Shown: positions 7,874-14,486 of the stretch, piece after piece
How positions within the stretch are numbered: the stretch's first letter is position 1
Layout: every line of letters starts with the position of its first letter
Assembly: GCA_026990095.1 (NCBI GenBank)
Contig: JALSIL010000370.1
Location: 1 to 14,486, forward strand
DNA length: 14,486 nt
Source of the DNA: Lysobacterales bacterium
GTDB taxonomy: Bacteria; Pseudomonadota; Gammaproteobacteria; Xanthomonadales; Marinicellaceae
Reading direction: 5' to 3'
The notes under the pieces: model-generated
Seen by the model: the letters and a program-made list of their open reading frames with translations, nothing else
What the model was told of the DNA's origin: nothing
Databases searched by the model: none
Made by a program: the position numbers and the translations under genes

Positions 7874-8897
7874 AATTAATACATTACTACTGAGTTTTCT
7901 ACTAGTAAGCCAATGCTCAATAGCACAACAAGGTGGTCCATCGCCTGTCAAAGTGGCAACAGTAGAAAAAATCAAGATGTCACCCGTGCGAAAAATCCCA
8001 GCAACAGTGCAAGCTAAAGTGGTGGCAACACTAAAAGCCGAATTCAGAGGCGTGGTGATTTCATTGCTTGATGTCGGCAGCTTTGTCAAAAAAGGCGGAA
8101 TCGTAGCAGAATTAACCGATACGCAATCAAAATTACGTTCACAGGAGTTACAAGATGCCGTCAAGAGTAGCCAAGCTCGCTACGATTTTTTAAAAGCCGA
8201 AAAAACTCGATTGCAAGATTTAGTGAAAAAGAATTTAATTTCAAAAACAGAATTAGAGCAAAATCAATCGGACTATTTATCTGCAAAAAGTGAGTTGGCA
8301 CAAAGCCAATCACGCCTGAACCAATATAAGGATCAAGTTACCAAGCTAACAATTGTGGCTCCATATGATGGTTATGTAATGCAACAACTGACTCAAGTTG
8401 GAGCGTTGTTGAACTCAGGCGATTCCGTTGCCGAACTGATGCAAGCTGATAATTTAGAGGTTGTTGTATTTGTTCCTGTTAAATATAAATCGCAAATTAA
8501 AAAACAAGCCCAGTGGAAAGTAGTAACAGAGCAAGGAAAACAATACAATGCGAATATCAGTCAATTTACGCCAGCGGCTATTGGTCCATCCCTTGCAGTT
8601 GAAGTGCATTTAAATTTAGAAAAGAACAGCTTGTGGTCCGGTGAACCTGTGACGGTTATTGTTCCTACACATGCGCCGCGTGAGGTCATTGCTGTTCCGC
8701 GAGATGCGCTGGTTATTCGCCGCAGTGGAACTTATGTTTATACGGTTGTGGATGGCAAAGCGATAAAAGTGGATGTGCAAACAGGCATGGCATCGGGTGA
8801 AATGATAGAAGTCACGGGCGTAAAAATTGGTCAAACCATTATCATTCGTGGAAACGAACGCATCAGAGCAGGTTCTGAAGTCAACGTCATTAACTGA
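7866..8897 (+). CDS. RND efflux periplasmic adaptor (membrane fusion protein)
   Basis: This adaptor bridges the RND permease encoded just upstream to an outer-membrane channel. It has 343 residues. A Sec signal peptide covers about 1-20, with a likely cut after SIA; a Cys at 17 is preceded by Gln, which does not fit a lipobox, so it is probably not lipidated. The fold is visible in order: first half of the barrel-sandwich (about 45-87, with GVVISLLDVGSFVKKG), an alpha-helical coiled-coil hairpin rich in Gln, Lys and Glu (88-160), the second sandwich half (LTIVAPYDGYV, 161-171, to about 195), a beta-barrel (196-270) and a membrane-proximal domain (271-343, with VIAVPRDAL). The start overlaps the permease stop by 8 bases, which suggests translational coupling. 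The order permease-then-adaptor is the reverse of acrAB. No channel gene follows. Confidence 0.92.
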   Translation: MHKINTLLLSFLLVSQCSIAQQGGPSPVKVATVEKIKMSPVRKIPATVQAKVVATLKAEFRGVVISLLDVGSFVKKGGIVAELTDTQSKLRSQELQDAVKSSQARYDFLKAEKTRLQDLVKKNLISKTELEQNQSDYLSAKSELAQSQSRLNQYKDQVTKLTIVAPYDGYVMQQLTQVGALLNSGDSVAELMQADNLEVVVFVPVKYKSQIKKQAQWKVVTEQGKQYNANISQFTPAAIGPSLAVEVHLNLEKNSLWSGEPVTVIVPTHAPREVIAVPRDALVIRRSGTYVYTVVDGKAIKVDVQTGMASGEMIEVTGVKIGQTIIIRGNERIRAGSEVNVIN

Positions 8898-9784
8898 TGG
8901 CAACAACGCTTCGCATTAAACAGCCTGAAAACTTTAGTTTTGATGCTTGTTTGCAATTTTTAGACCGAGGTTTTGACGAGTGTTTATACCACGTTAATGA
9001 AGAAGGTGTCAAAAGGCTCATTCGTTTGCAATCAGGATTGGCATTTATAACAGTTTCATCGAAAGAGCATATACTTATTGTTGAAATTGAAAAAGAAAAT
9101 ATAAGCCAAAAGGACAAAAATGAGGTGCATACCTATACCCGTGATTGGTTTGACTTAAACCGTGATTTGAATCCCTTTTACCAATTGCTTGAACAACACA
9201 AAGAAACCCAAAGCTTTTCTCAAGATTATTTTGGATTGCGTTTAATGGGAATTGTGGACTTATATGAAGCCTTGTGTTGGTGCGTGATTGGGCAACAAAT
9301 CAACCTAACCTTCGCCCACAAAATAAAAACTCGATTGGTGCGTAAATACGGTGATAAACTCAGCAGAGATGGAGTCGAATATTATTGTTTTCCAGAACCT
9401 CAAACACTGCAAAATATTCAAAGACAAGAACTGGTCGATATGCAATTTTCTAAACAGAAAATTAATTACATCATCAATATCTCTAAGGCCTTTTGCCAAG
9501 GTGAATTGCGTAAGCCAGAATTGTTAAAGTTAACTAAAGAGCAACAAATGACCAAACTTACCGCCATCAAAGGCATTGGACCATGGACTGCCAATTATGT
9601 TTTGATGAAATCACTGCGTGACATGACATGTATTGCCTATGGCGATACAGGATTGAGTTCATCATTGCACACTCACTTTAAAACCGACAAAAAACCCGAT
9701 AAGAAAATTATTGATGCGGTATTCAAGCCCTTTGCAGGCTGGGAATCGTACCTTAATTTTTATTTATGGAGGAGTCTGTCATGA
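8897..9784 (+). CDS. DNA-3-methyladenine glycosylase II, AlkA-type (HhH-GPD)
   Basis: The enzyme removes alkylated bases such as 3-methyladenine from DNA, starting base excision repair. It has 295 residues. An N-terminal region of about 110 residues resembles the AlkA_N-type beta domain. The helical core follows, with ALCWCVIGQQINLTFAHKI (125-143) typical of the family, a helix-hairpin-helix TAIKGIGPWTAN (222-233) that grips the DNA backbone, and the catalytic Asp250 in YGDTGL, matching AlkA Asp238. The FAGWESYLNFYLWRSL tail (279-294) is also family-typical. No iron-sulphur cysteine cluster is present, so it is not an Nth/MutY enzyme. The ATG overlaps the adaptor stop as TGATG, so the gene is probably translated by coupling within the efflux operon, an unusual setting. 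Broader substrate range cannot be read from sequence. Confidence 0.9.
   Translation: MATTLRIKQPENFSFDACLQFLDRGFDECLYHVNEEGVKRLIRLQSGLAFITVSSKEHILIVEIEKENISQKDKNEVHTYTRDWFDLNRDLNPFYQLLEQHKETQSFSQDYFGLRLMGIVDLYEALCWCVIGQQINLTFAHKIKTRLVRKYGDKLSRDGVEYYCFPEPQTLQNIQRQELVDMQFSKQKINYIINISKAFCQGELRKPELLKLTKEQQMTKLTAIKGIGPWTANYVLMKSLRDMTCIAYGDTGLSSSLHTHFKTDKKPDKKIIDAVFKPFAGWESYLNFYLWRSLS
9768..9774 (+). promoter_or_regulatory. Strong Shine-Dalgarno sequence before the 20-codon ORF
   Basis: GGAGGAG sits six bases before an ATG at 9781, a near-perfect ribosome site and stronger than those of the other genes in the window. It is also part of the Trp291-Arg292-Ser293 codons of the glycosylase gene, whose Trp-Arg is family-typical, so it may be a by-product of protein sequence. 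Confidence 0.45.
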
Positions 9785-9843
9785 TAGAAATATTATCCCT
9801 CAATCCCGATAGAGAAAACACGATTTTTATTGCAAGCTCTTAG
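9781..9843 (+). CDS. Possible 20-codon ORF, or truncated start of a lost gene
   Basis: An ATG at 9781 overlaps the glycosylase stop as ATGA and is preceded by a strong Shine-Dalgarno sequence. It encodes 20 residues (MIEILSLNPDRENTIFIASS) and ends at TAG 9841-9843, 19 bases before the end of convergent thrA. The peptide is not a signal or membrane peptide and has no recognised match. It could be a translated micropeptide, the surviving 5' end of a fourth operon gene lost by deletion, or chance. No open continuation is seen in the other two frames before thrA. Confidence 0.4.
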   Translation: MIEILSLNPDRENTIFIASS

Positions 9844-9862
9844 CAGGTTTTAAGAGATGAAC

Positions 9863-12322
9863 TTAAGTTAAGCTGCTTTTAGATGGAACTATTTTAATTA
9901 CATCTGAGAAAATTCCAGCTGCGGTGACATCCGCTCCAGCTCCATAGCCACGAAGAACCATAGGGATGGGTTGATAGTATTGGCTATAAAATGAGATGGC
10001 ATTTTCACCTTCTTTTACTGAATAGAGGGCAGAGGTTTGCGGAATTTCTTCAATTTTTACGGAGCAGTCATTATTTGAAACCGTGCCAATATAGCGTAAC
10101 ACACAGTTTTTCGCTTGGGCTAGTTGGTTTAACTTCTTAATTTTATCATCCAATTTAGGAAGCTTTTCCATGAACTCTTTGGCACTGGCTGCATCAATAA
10201 GTTCCTGGGTTAATAAGGAGTCAATTTTGACATCGCTTAATTCTAGTTTTAAACCAGATTCTCTGGCAATAATAAGAACTTTTCGGGCAATGTCCATGCC
10301 ACTTAAATCATCGCGAGGGTCGGGTTCCGTAAAGCCTTTTTCTTTGGCTTTTATTACGGCTTGAGACAGAGGCAGTCCCTCATCAAGTTTTCCAAAAATA
10401 TAAGACATTGAGCCAGATAATATCCCTTCAAATTTGACCAATTTATCGCCTGCTCGTAATAAATTTCTGAAGGTGTCAATAACGGGTAATCCAGCACCAA
10501 CATTGGTTTCATAATTAAACTGACGGTGAGAATGTACTGCGGTCTGTTTTAATTTTTTGTAGTACTCGTAGCTCAGGGTGTTGGCTTTTTTATTTGCTGC
10601 TACAATGTGATAACCTGCTTCGAAAAAGTCACAATAATCTTGTGCAATTTCAGTGGACGAGGTGCAATCAACAATAATTGGGTTAATCATATTGGATTGC
10701 TGCCTAAAGGCTTTGAGTTGTTCTTTGTCAAATTCTTTTAGGTCAGTTTGTAAAGATTGTTTATAATGACTAAGGTCTATGCCGTTTTCATTTAATAAAG
10801 CGCCTTTTGAATTGATAATACCGCATACTTTTATGCGAATGTTTTGTTTGTTCAAGTAAGCTTGTTGTTTTTGAATTTGCATTAAAAAAGCATTGCCCAC
10901 AAGACCACAGCCGATAAGTATGATTTCTACTTGTTGACGCGAGTCAAAAAATAGTTGATGGCAGCTTCTTAATCCTCGTTTGATTCTGTCTTCTTCAATT
11001 ACAGCAGAAATAGAGCGTTCATTTGATCCTTGAGCGATGGCAATAATGTTGACATTGGCAATGGCTAATGATTGGAAAAATTGTGCTGCCGTGCCACGAC
11101 GCTTTTTCATATTATCAGAAATCAAGGTGATTATTGCTAAATTATCTTTAAATGAAATGGGTTCTAGCATCTCATTTTTTAACTCAAGAGCAAAAGTATC
11201 ATTAAGGCACTGTTGTGCCAGAGTTTTTGAATGCGTATCGATGCAAAAGCTAATTGAATATTCGGAAGAAGATTGGGTAATGAGTATGATGCTGATATTC
11301 TTATCACTCATGGTGTCAAATACCCGTGCAGCCATGCCAACCATGCCTTTCATCCCTGGACCGCTTACGGTCACCATGGTAATATTTTCAAGGCTTGAGA
11401 TTGCCGTGGCAAAATTGTCTGTCTTATGAGCATTTTGACTAATAATGGTGCCTTCTGAATCCAAGTTAAATGTATTTCTAATCACGCATGGAATGTCCGC
11501 ATGCATTAGTGGTGTAATTGTTTTAGGGTGTAAAACACTGGCGCCAAAATAAGACAATTCCATCGCTTCATAATAGCTCAGTTGGGGAACCAAATAAGCC
11601 GTGCTCACTTCCCGTGGATTGGCGTTATAAACGCCATCAACATCTGTCCAAATTTCACACCTTTGTGCCTCTAGACTTATGGCAAGTAATGCGGCAGAAT
11701 AATCAGATCCATTTCGACCTAATGTGGTGGCTTTCCCTGAAGGGCTAGAAGAGCAAAATCCAGGCATGAGTAAAACTTCAGCGTTACTCTTTTTATAGGC
11801 AGAAAGATTTGACTTACATTGGTTAATGTCAACCTCACCACTAAATGCATTTTCAGTTGTTATGATGTGTGCACGTGCATCTATGGTTTCTATAGCGAGT
11901 CCAAGAGAGATAAGTTGCGAATACATAAGAGAAACAGAAAGTTGCTCTCCTAAAGTGATTAACCACGCATACGTATCCTTAGGGCACTGACCTAGTAAGC
12001 TGATTCCTTGCAGTTTTGCTTGTGCTTCTTGAAATAAATAACTAATACTGGTTTGCTGTTTTTGTGCTTCGAGTCGACAAGCGCAATTAAGTTCAACCAA
12101 TGTTTGATTGTGAAAATCTTCCAATGATTCGATTTTACTTTTCCAATCTCCATCGGCTGTAGCAATAGAAATTATTTCGATAAGGTTATCGGTTACTTTT
12201 CCCATGGCTGACAATACAACGGCAACCTGTGATTTTTTAGACGCGTTAAAAATTATTTCTGCAACTGTCTTGAGCTTGCTGGCAGTGGCTAATGAAGTGC
12301 CGCCAAATTTTTTAATGTGCAT
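9863..12322 (-). CDS. thrA: Bifunctional aspartokinase / homoserine dehydrogenase I
   Basis: This cytoplasmic fusion enzyme phosphorylates aspartate and later reduces aspartate semialdehyde to homoserine, the first and third steps towards threonine (and methionine). At 819 residues it is nearly the same length as E. coli ThrA. The kinase domain (1 to about 300) opens with KFGGTS (5-10) and has TTLGRNGSDYSAAL (199-212) and WTDVDGVY (225-232). Two ACT-type regulatory units (about 314-361 and 395-442) should bind threonine for feedback inhibition. The homoserine dehydrogenase starts near 465 with the dinucleotide motif GCGLVG (471-476), then ANKKANT (576-582), NVGAGLP (607-613), GILSGS (633-638) and a C-terminal RGYGAGADVTAAG (791-803). 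thrB and thrC do not flank it, and no thrL-like leader peptide is evident upstream. The ATG has no Shine-Dalgarno sequence; a TATAAT (complement of 12330-12335) lies just before it. Call is secure. Confidence 0.97.
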   Translation of the reverse strand: MHIKKFGGTSLATASKLKTVAEIIFNASKKSQVAVVLSAMGKVTDNLIEIISIATADGDWKSKIESLEDFHNQTLVELNCACRLEAQKQQTSISYLFQEAQAKLQGISLLGQCPKDTYAWLITLGEQLSVSLMYSQLISLGLAIETIDARAHIITTENAFSGEVDINQCKSNLSAYKKSNAEVLLMPGFCSSSPSGKATTLGRNGSDYSAALLAISLEAQRCEIWTDVDGVYNANPREVSTAYLVPQLSYYEAMELSYFGASVLHPKTITPLMHADIPCVIRNTFNLDSEGTIISQNAHKTDNFATAISSLENITMVTVSGPGMKGMVGMAARVFDTMSDKNISIILITQSSSEYSISFCIDTHSKTLAQQCLNDTFALELKNEMLEPISFKDNLAIITLISDNMKKRRGTAAQFFQSLAIANVNIIAIAQGSNERSISAVIEEDRIKRGLRSCHQLFFDSRQQVEIILIGCGLVGNAFLMQIQKQQAYLNKQNIRIKVCGIINSKGALLNENGIDLSHYKQSLQTDLKEFDKEQLKAFRQQSNMINPIIVDCTSSTEIAQDYCDFFEAGYHIVAANKKANTLSYEYYKKLKQTAVHSHRQFNYETNVGAGLPVIDTFRNLLRAGDKLVKFEGILSGSMSYIFGKLDEGLPLSQAVIKAKEKGFTEPDPRDDLSGMDIARKVLIIARESGLKLELSDVKIDSLLTQELIDAASAKEFMEKLPKLDDKIKKLNQLAQAKNCVLRYIGTVSNNDCSVKIEEIPQTSALYSVKEGENAISFYSQYYQPIPMVLRGYGAGADVTAAGIFSDVIKIVPSKSSLT

Positions 12323-12414
12323 TTTGTTTATTATAACTTTTCATCTCTTAAGAAGTATGGACTATAGCAAATGCAGTATTTAATCTCTATTAGAAATGAC
12401 TAATATAGGTAAAA

Positions 12415-13191
12415 TTATAAATTATATTGAAATTTTATGTATTGAATGTTACCAGAAAGGTTGTCAAAATTTGTTGTTTGAGGACTATCGTCAGTGTTTT
12501 TTATTTGTTGTTTGGAACCGAATGAAAAAGTTGTATTTTCAGAAAAATGCCAATCAATTTCAAAACCCATGCGCGCTTGGTTTGATAAAAAGTTGTTGTT
12601 TTCAATGACACTATCTGTAATTAAGGAAGCACCAAATTTTTTGTTTTTTATTCCAAGTGCAAATGAACTCATGTTGACGTTGTTGGTATTAAATCCAATT
12701 AAGTCTGCACCATCTAATTTTCCGTAGTCCAAATTTATGCCAAGTTTATATTGATTACCTATGCCAAAATCAGATGACAAACCAATTTTATAACCTCTAA
12801 GTCGAGTGTTTGTATCCAAAGTTGGTTGTAAAGAGCGAGAAGCAGACTTGTTCAAAGAGCGAGTAGGGCTGCTTTGTGAGGGAAGGTTGAAGTAATTTTT
12901 ATAGTTTCCGTCTTCGAAGAGGTTAATATTTATACTGAATAAGTTTGAAAAACTCCAAGCCATTTCCACTTCGTCTCGAAAAGAGTCGGTCTTTTTTGAG
13001 GACAGAGAAAAAAACTTATTGGGCAAAGAAGTGTTTGTTTTTATCCAGCTATCGTCCTTGTTTTCTTGAAGGTGGTAATTGATGAGTTGAGGATCAATTC
13101 TTTGAAAATTAAGAGAATCTTCATCATTTGCATGGGCACTCATAGAGAATAGTGTCAATGCTAGCAACATTAGATTACAAAATAATTTCAC
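12415..13191 (-). CDS. Exported protein of unknown family, probable outer-membrane beta-barrel
   Basis: I do not recognise this 258-residue protein. A Sec signal peptide is clear at 1-21 (hydrophobic LMLLALTLFSMS, then AHA before ND). The first half of the mature chain is polar and Ser/Asn/Asp-rich with no cysteine. From about 133 onwards it shows repeated short stretches of alternating hydrophobic and polar residues with Gly and aromatic residues (around 133-140, 147-157, 174-182, 185-193, 205-215, 221-229, 249-258), ending in YIKFQYNL, which resembles the last strand of a small outer-membrane barrel although the final residue is Leu rather than Phe. The start is GTG at 13191, chosen because AGGAG lies ten bases upstream and it gives a complete signal peptide; the in-frame ATG at codon 8 would shorten it. 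thrA follows after 92 bases on the same strand. Confidence 0.75.
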   Translation of the reverse strand: MKLFCNLMLLALTLFSMSAHANDEDSLNFQRIDPQLINYHLQENKDDSWIKTNTSLPNKFFSLSSKKTDSFRDEVEMAWSFSNLFSININLFEDGNYKNYFNLPSQSSPTRSLNKSASRSLQPTLDTNTRLRGYKIGLSSDFGIGNQYKLGINLDYGKLDGADLIGFNTNNVNMSSFALGIKNKKFGASLITDSVIENNNFLSNQARMGFEIDWHFSENTTFSFGSKQQIKNTDDSPQTTNFDNLSGNIQYIKFQYNL

Positions 13192-13201
13192 TTTGGTTAT
13201 G

Positions 13202-13206
13202 CTCCT
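13202..13206 (-). promoter_or_regulatory. Shine-Dalgarno sequence supporting the GTG start at 13191
   Basis: AGGAG on the minus strand (complement of CTCCT) lies ten bases before the GTG start codon of the exported-protein gene. It decides the start in favour of GTG over the later in-frame ATG. Confidence 0.6.
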
Positions 13207-13345
13207 AAAACTCTAAGTTTAACAGTTTGTTAGAATACATTGTTCATGTAAAGTTCCCACTAATGTATTAATGTTAGCATATTATAATAAAAACACAATT
13301 AAAAACGTGATGCATCTCTAAGAATTAGAACTTTTATAGATTTCC

Positions 13346-13373
13346 TTGACAAACCAATTGATAGCACTCTAAT
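13346..13373 (+). promoter_or_regulatory. Promoter-like pair pointing antisense into lpxC
   Basis: A perfect TTGACA (13346-13351) is followed after 16 bases by TCTAAT (13368-13373, five of six). It lies in the 235-base gap between the exported-protein gene and lpxC, both on the other strand, so any transcript would begin near 13381 and run into the 3' end of lpxC in antisense. No + strand gene follows. Sequence match is direct; function is speculative. Confidence 0.3.
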
Positions 13374-13393
13374 TCGTGTTTTTCTAATAAGAC

Positions 13394-13421
13394 TTGGTTA
13401 TAAAGTTAAATTAACAACCAA
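13394..13421. repeat. Inverted repeat just downstream of lpxC
   Basis: TTGGTT (13394-13399) pairs with AACCAA (13416-13421) across a 16-base AT-rich loop, immediately after the lpxC stop. A further AACCAA at 13352-13357 could pair with the same TTGGTT instead. There is no T tract on either side, so it does not look like an intrinsic terminator. Confidence 0.35.
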
Positions 13422-13426
13422 TGGTT

Positions 13427-14332
13427 TTATGCAAACACAGGGTAGAGTTGTTTCTCTTGTTGTGCTTTTTCGGGAAAGTTAACCAATTCCCAACAATCAG
13501 ATTGGTTAATTAGTTTGCGAACTAAGCCATTATTTAATGCATGTCCTGATTTGTAACCGTGAAAGGCTCCGATAACTGGGTGACCTAATTGATAAATGTC
13601 TCCAATGGCATCTAGAATTTTATGTTTGACAAACTCATCTTCGTAGCGCAGACCGTCTTGGTTTAAGACGCGATAATCATCTAAAACAATGGCATTATCC
13701 ATGCTGCCTCCAATTGCCAAATTTTTGTCTCTTAACATTTCTATATCACGCATAAAACCAAAAGTACGAGCACGTGAAATTTCTTTAATAAAAGTATTGC
13801 TTGAGAAGTTGATTTCTTTAGACTTTGTGTGCTCTGAGAATGCGGGATGGTTAAATTCTATATCAAACTTTAGCTTGAAACCATTGAAGGGTTCAAAGCG
13901 AGCGAACTTATCCTCGTGCTTTATTTCAACAGCTTTAGTTATTTTTATGAATTTTTTGGGATTGTCTTGCAACAAAATCCCTGCGGATTGAATTAAAAAG
14001 ACAAAGGGTCCTGCACTACCATCCATAATCGGAACTTCAGATGCACTGAGCTCAACAATGCAATTGTCGATACCCATGCCACAAAAAGCAGCCATTAAAT
14101 GCTCAACAGTTGCCACACGAACACCGTCTTTGATGAGCGTTGTAGACATGCTTGTATCCCCAACCAACTCAGCTTGGGCTTTAATGTGTTTTGGTGTATT
14201 CAGGTCGGTTCTAACAAATACAATTCCAGTGTCAATACCTGCTGGTCTTAGGGTGATATAAACCTTTTGACCTGTGTGAATGCCAACTCCTGTGGCTCTT
14301 ACAGTGTTTTTTAGGGTTCTCTGTTTTATCAT
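13427..14332 (-). CDS. lpxC: UDP-3-O-acyl-N-acetylglucosamine deacetylase
   Basis: LpxC is the zinc-dependent cytoplasmic enzyme that removes acetate from UDP-3-O-acyl-GlcNAc, the committed step of lipid A synthesis. Its 301 residues compare with 305 in E. coli. The zinc ligands are all visible: His79 in VEHLMAAF, His237 and Asp241 in [10 protein letters not shown]. The catalytic base Glu78 and the general acid His264 (in SGHALN) are present too. Other family motifs are the N-terminal [27 protein letters not shown] (101-110) and [13 protein letters not shown] (186-198). In many gammaproteobacteria lpxC follows ftsZ; here the 154 bases upstream are non-coding up to the window edge, so the upstream neighbour is unknown. 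The Shine-Dalgarno sequence is poor. Downstream, at 235 bases, is the exported barrel-like protein on the same strand. Confidence 0.97.
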   Translation of the reverse strand: MIKQRTLKNTVRATGVGIHTGQKVYITLRPAGIDTGIVFVRTDLNTPKHIKAQAELVGDTSMSTTLIKDGVRVATVEHLMAAFCGMGIDNCIVELSASEVPIMDGSAGPFVFLIQSAGILLQDNPKKFIKITKAVEIKHEDKFARFEPFNGFKLKFDIEFNHPAFSEHTKSKEINFSSNTFIKEISRARTFGFMRDIEMLRDKNLAIGGSMDNAIVLDDYRVLNQDGLRYEDEFVKHKILDAIGDIYQLGHPVIGAFHGYKSGHALNNGLVRKLINQSDCWELVNFPEKAQQEKQLYPVFA

Positions 14333-14447
14333 TATTCTTTTTCTGCACTCTTAATGGTTGGAAGTTTAACACATTATCCAAGCATTCTGAAATAATCGTT
14401 GTTAATTAACCACTGTCTGTATTATTTTTACCACAAGCAAACAGTTT

Positions 14448-14468
14448 TTGTGAATGTAATATTCACAA
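14448..14468. repeat. Palindrome upstream of lpxC (operator-like)
   Basis: TTGTGAAT (14448-14455) and ATTCACAA (14461-14468) form a perfect 8-bp inverted repeat around a 5-base spacer. A second overlapping palindrome TCACAATGTGA follows at 14463-14473. It lies about 115 bases before the lpxC start. TGTGA/TCACA halves recall CRP-type sites, but the halves are 9 bases apart instead of 6. It may be an operator or an RNA hairpin; no T tract makes it a terminator. Confidence 0.4.
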
Positions 14469-14486
14469 TGTGATAAAAATTGCAGC

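Noticed and set aside
7898..7918. Cys17 of the adaptor as a lipoprotein lipobox.
   Set aside because: The residue before the Cys is Gln, and lipoboxes need Gly, Ala or Ser there; a normal signal peptidase I site after Ala20 is a better fit.
9842..9880. AGCAG / CTGCT arms followed by TTT between the glycosylase operon and thrA, as a possible terminator; also a TTAAG / CTTAA hairpin and the AACTTAAGTT palindrome at 9860-9869.
   Set aside because: The stem is only five pairs with a large interrupted interior, and it overlaps the end of thrA coding sequence. No convincing T tract follows on either strand, so it does not reach terminator standard.
11037..11429. 130-codon open frame on the + strand opposite thrA.
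   Set aside because: It lies wholly inside thrA, whose motifs are intact on the other strand, and has no family-like features; it is a shadow frame.
12366..12408. ATTAG / CTAAT hairpin between thrA and the exported-protein gene.
   Set aside because: Five weak A-T-rich pairs with a bulge and no T tract; expected by chance in this base composition.
14333..14486. A possible 3' end of ftsZ upstream of lpxC, as found in many gammaproteobacteria.
   Set aside because: None of the three minus-strand frames reads as an FtsZ C-terminus; the region appears non-coding, and what lies beyond the edge is unknown.

Overview
The window looks like a chromosomal segment of an AT-rich gammaproteobacterium, probably marine. 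The support is a fused aspartokinase/homoserine dehydrogenase of the ThrA type, LpxC (so a lipid A outer membrane), an RND pump with its periplasmic adaptor, Uup, and a secreted protein whose C-terminus resembles the IPTL-CTERM (exosortase H) sorting tag. Marinicella-like or related lineages fit this mix, but that placement is inference. No rRNA, tRNA, insertion sequence, CRISPR array or phage gene was recognised. Coding density is high and no gene-free stretch exceeds 300 bases.

Layout. Positions 1-3818 read on the + strand: the 3' part of a membrane-anchored diguanylate cyclase (cut by the window edge), gap (glyceraldehyde-3-phosphate dehydrogenase, with a good sigma70-type promoter and a perfect 10-bp inverted repeat around it), and uup (ABC-F ATPase). 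A single minus-strand gene (3882-4655) encodes the probable surface-sorted protein, with its own promoter and a clear intrinsic terminator. Divergent from it, 4808-9843 is a tightly packed + strand unit: RND permease, membrane-fusion adaptor, an AlkA-type 3-methyladenine DNA glycosylase and a 20-codon ORF, each overlapping the one before by 8, 1 and 4 bases. From 9863 to 14332 everything reads on the - strand: thrA, an unrecognised exported probable beta-barrel protein, and lpxC.

How the genes relate. Most are housekeeping and functionally separate: glycolysis/gluconeogenesis (gap), aspartate-family amino acids (thrA), lipid A synthesis (lpxC), DNA/ribosome-associated ATPase (uup) and c-di-GMP synthesis. 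The unit that stands out is the pump-adaptor-glycosylase chain, where an export system and an alkylation-repair enzyme appear translationally coupled. No outer-membrane channel gene is present for the pump, so it presumably borrows a TolC-like protein encoded elsewhere.

No wholly new multi-gene system can be demonstrated from this sequence alone. The best leads are the pump/glycosylase coupling with its trailing micro-ORF, the altered proton-relay residues of the pump, the variant sorting signal, the unrecognised beta-barrel candidate, and several inverted repeats in intergenic regions.
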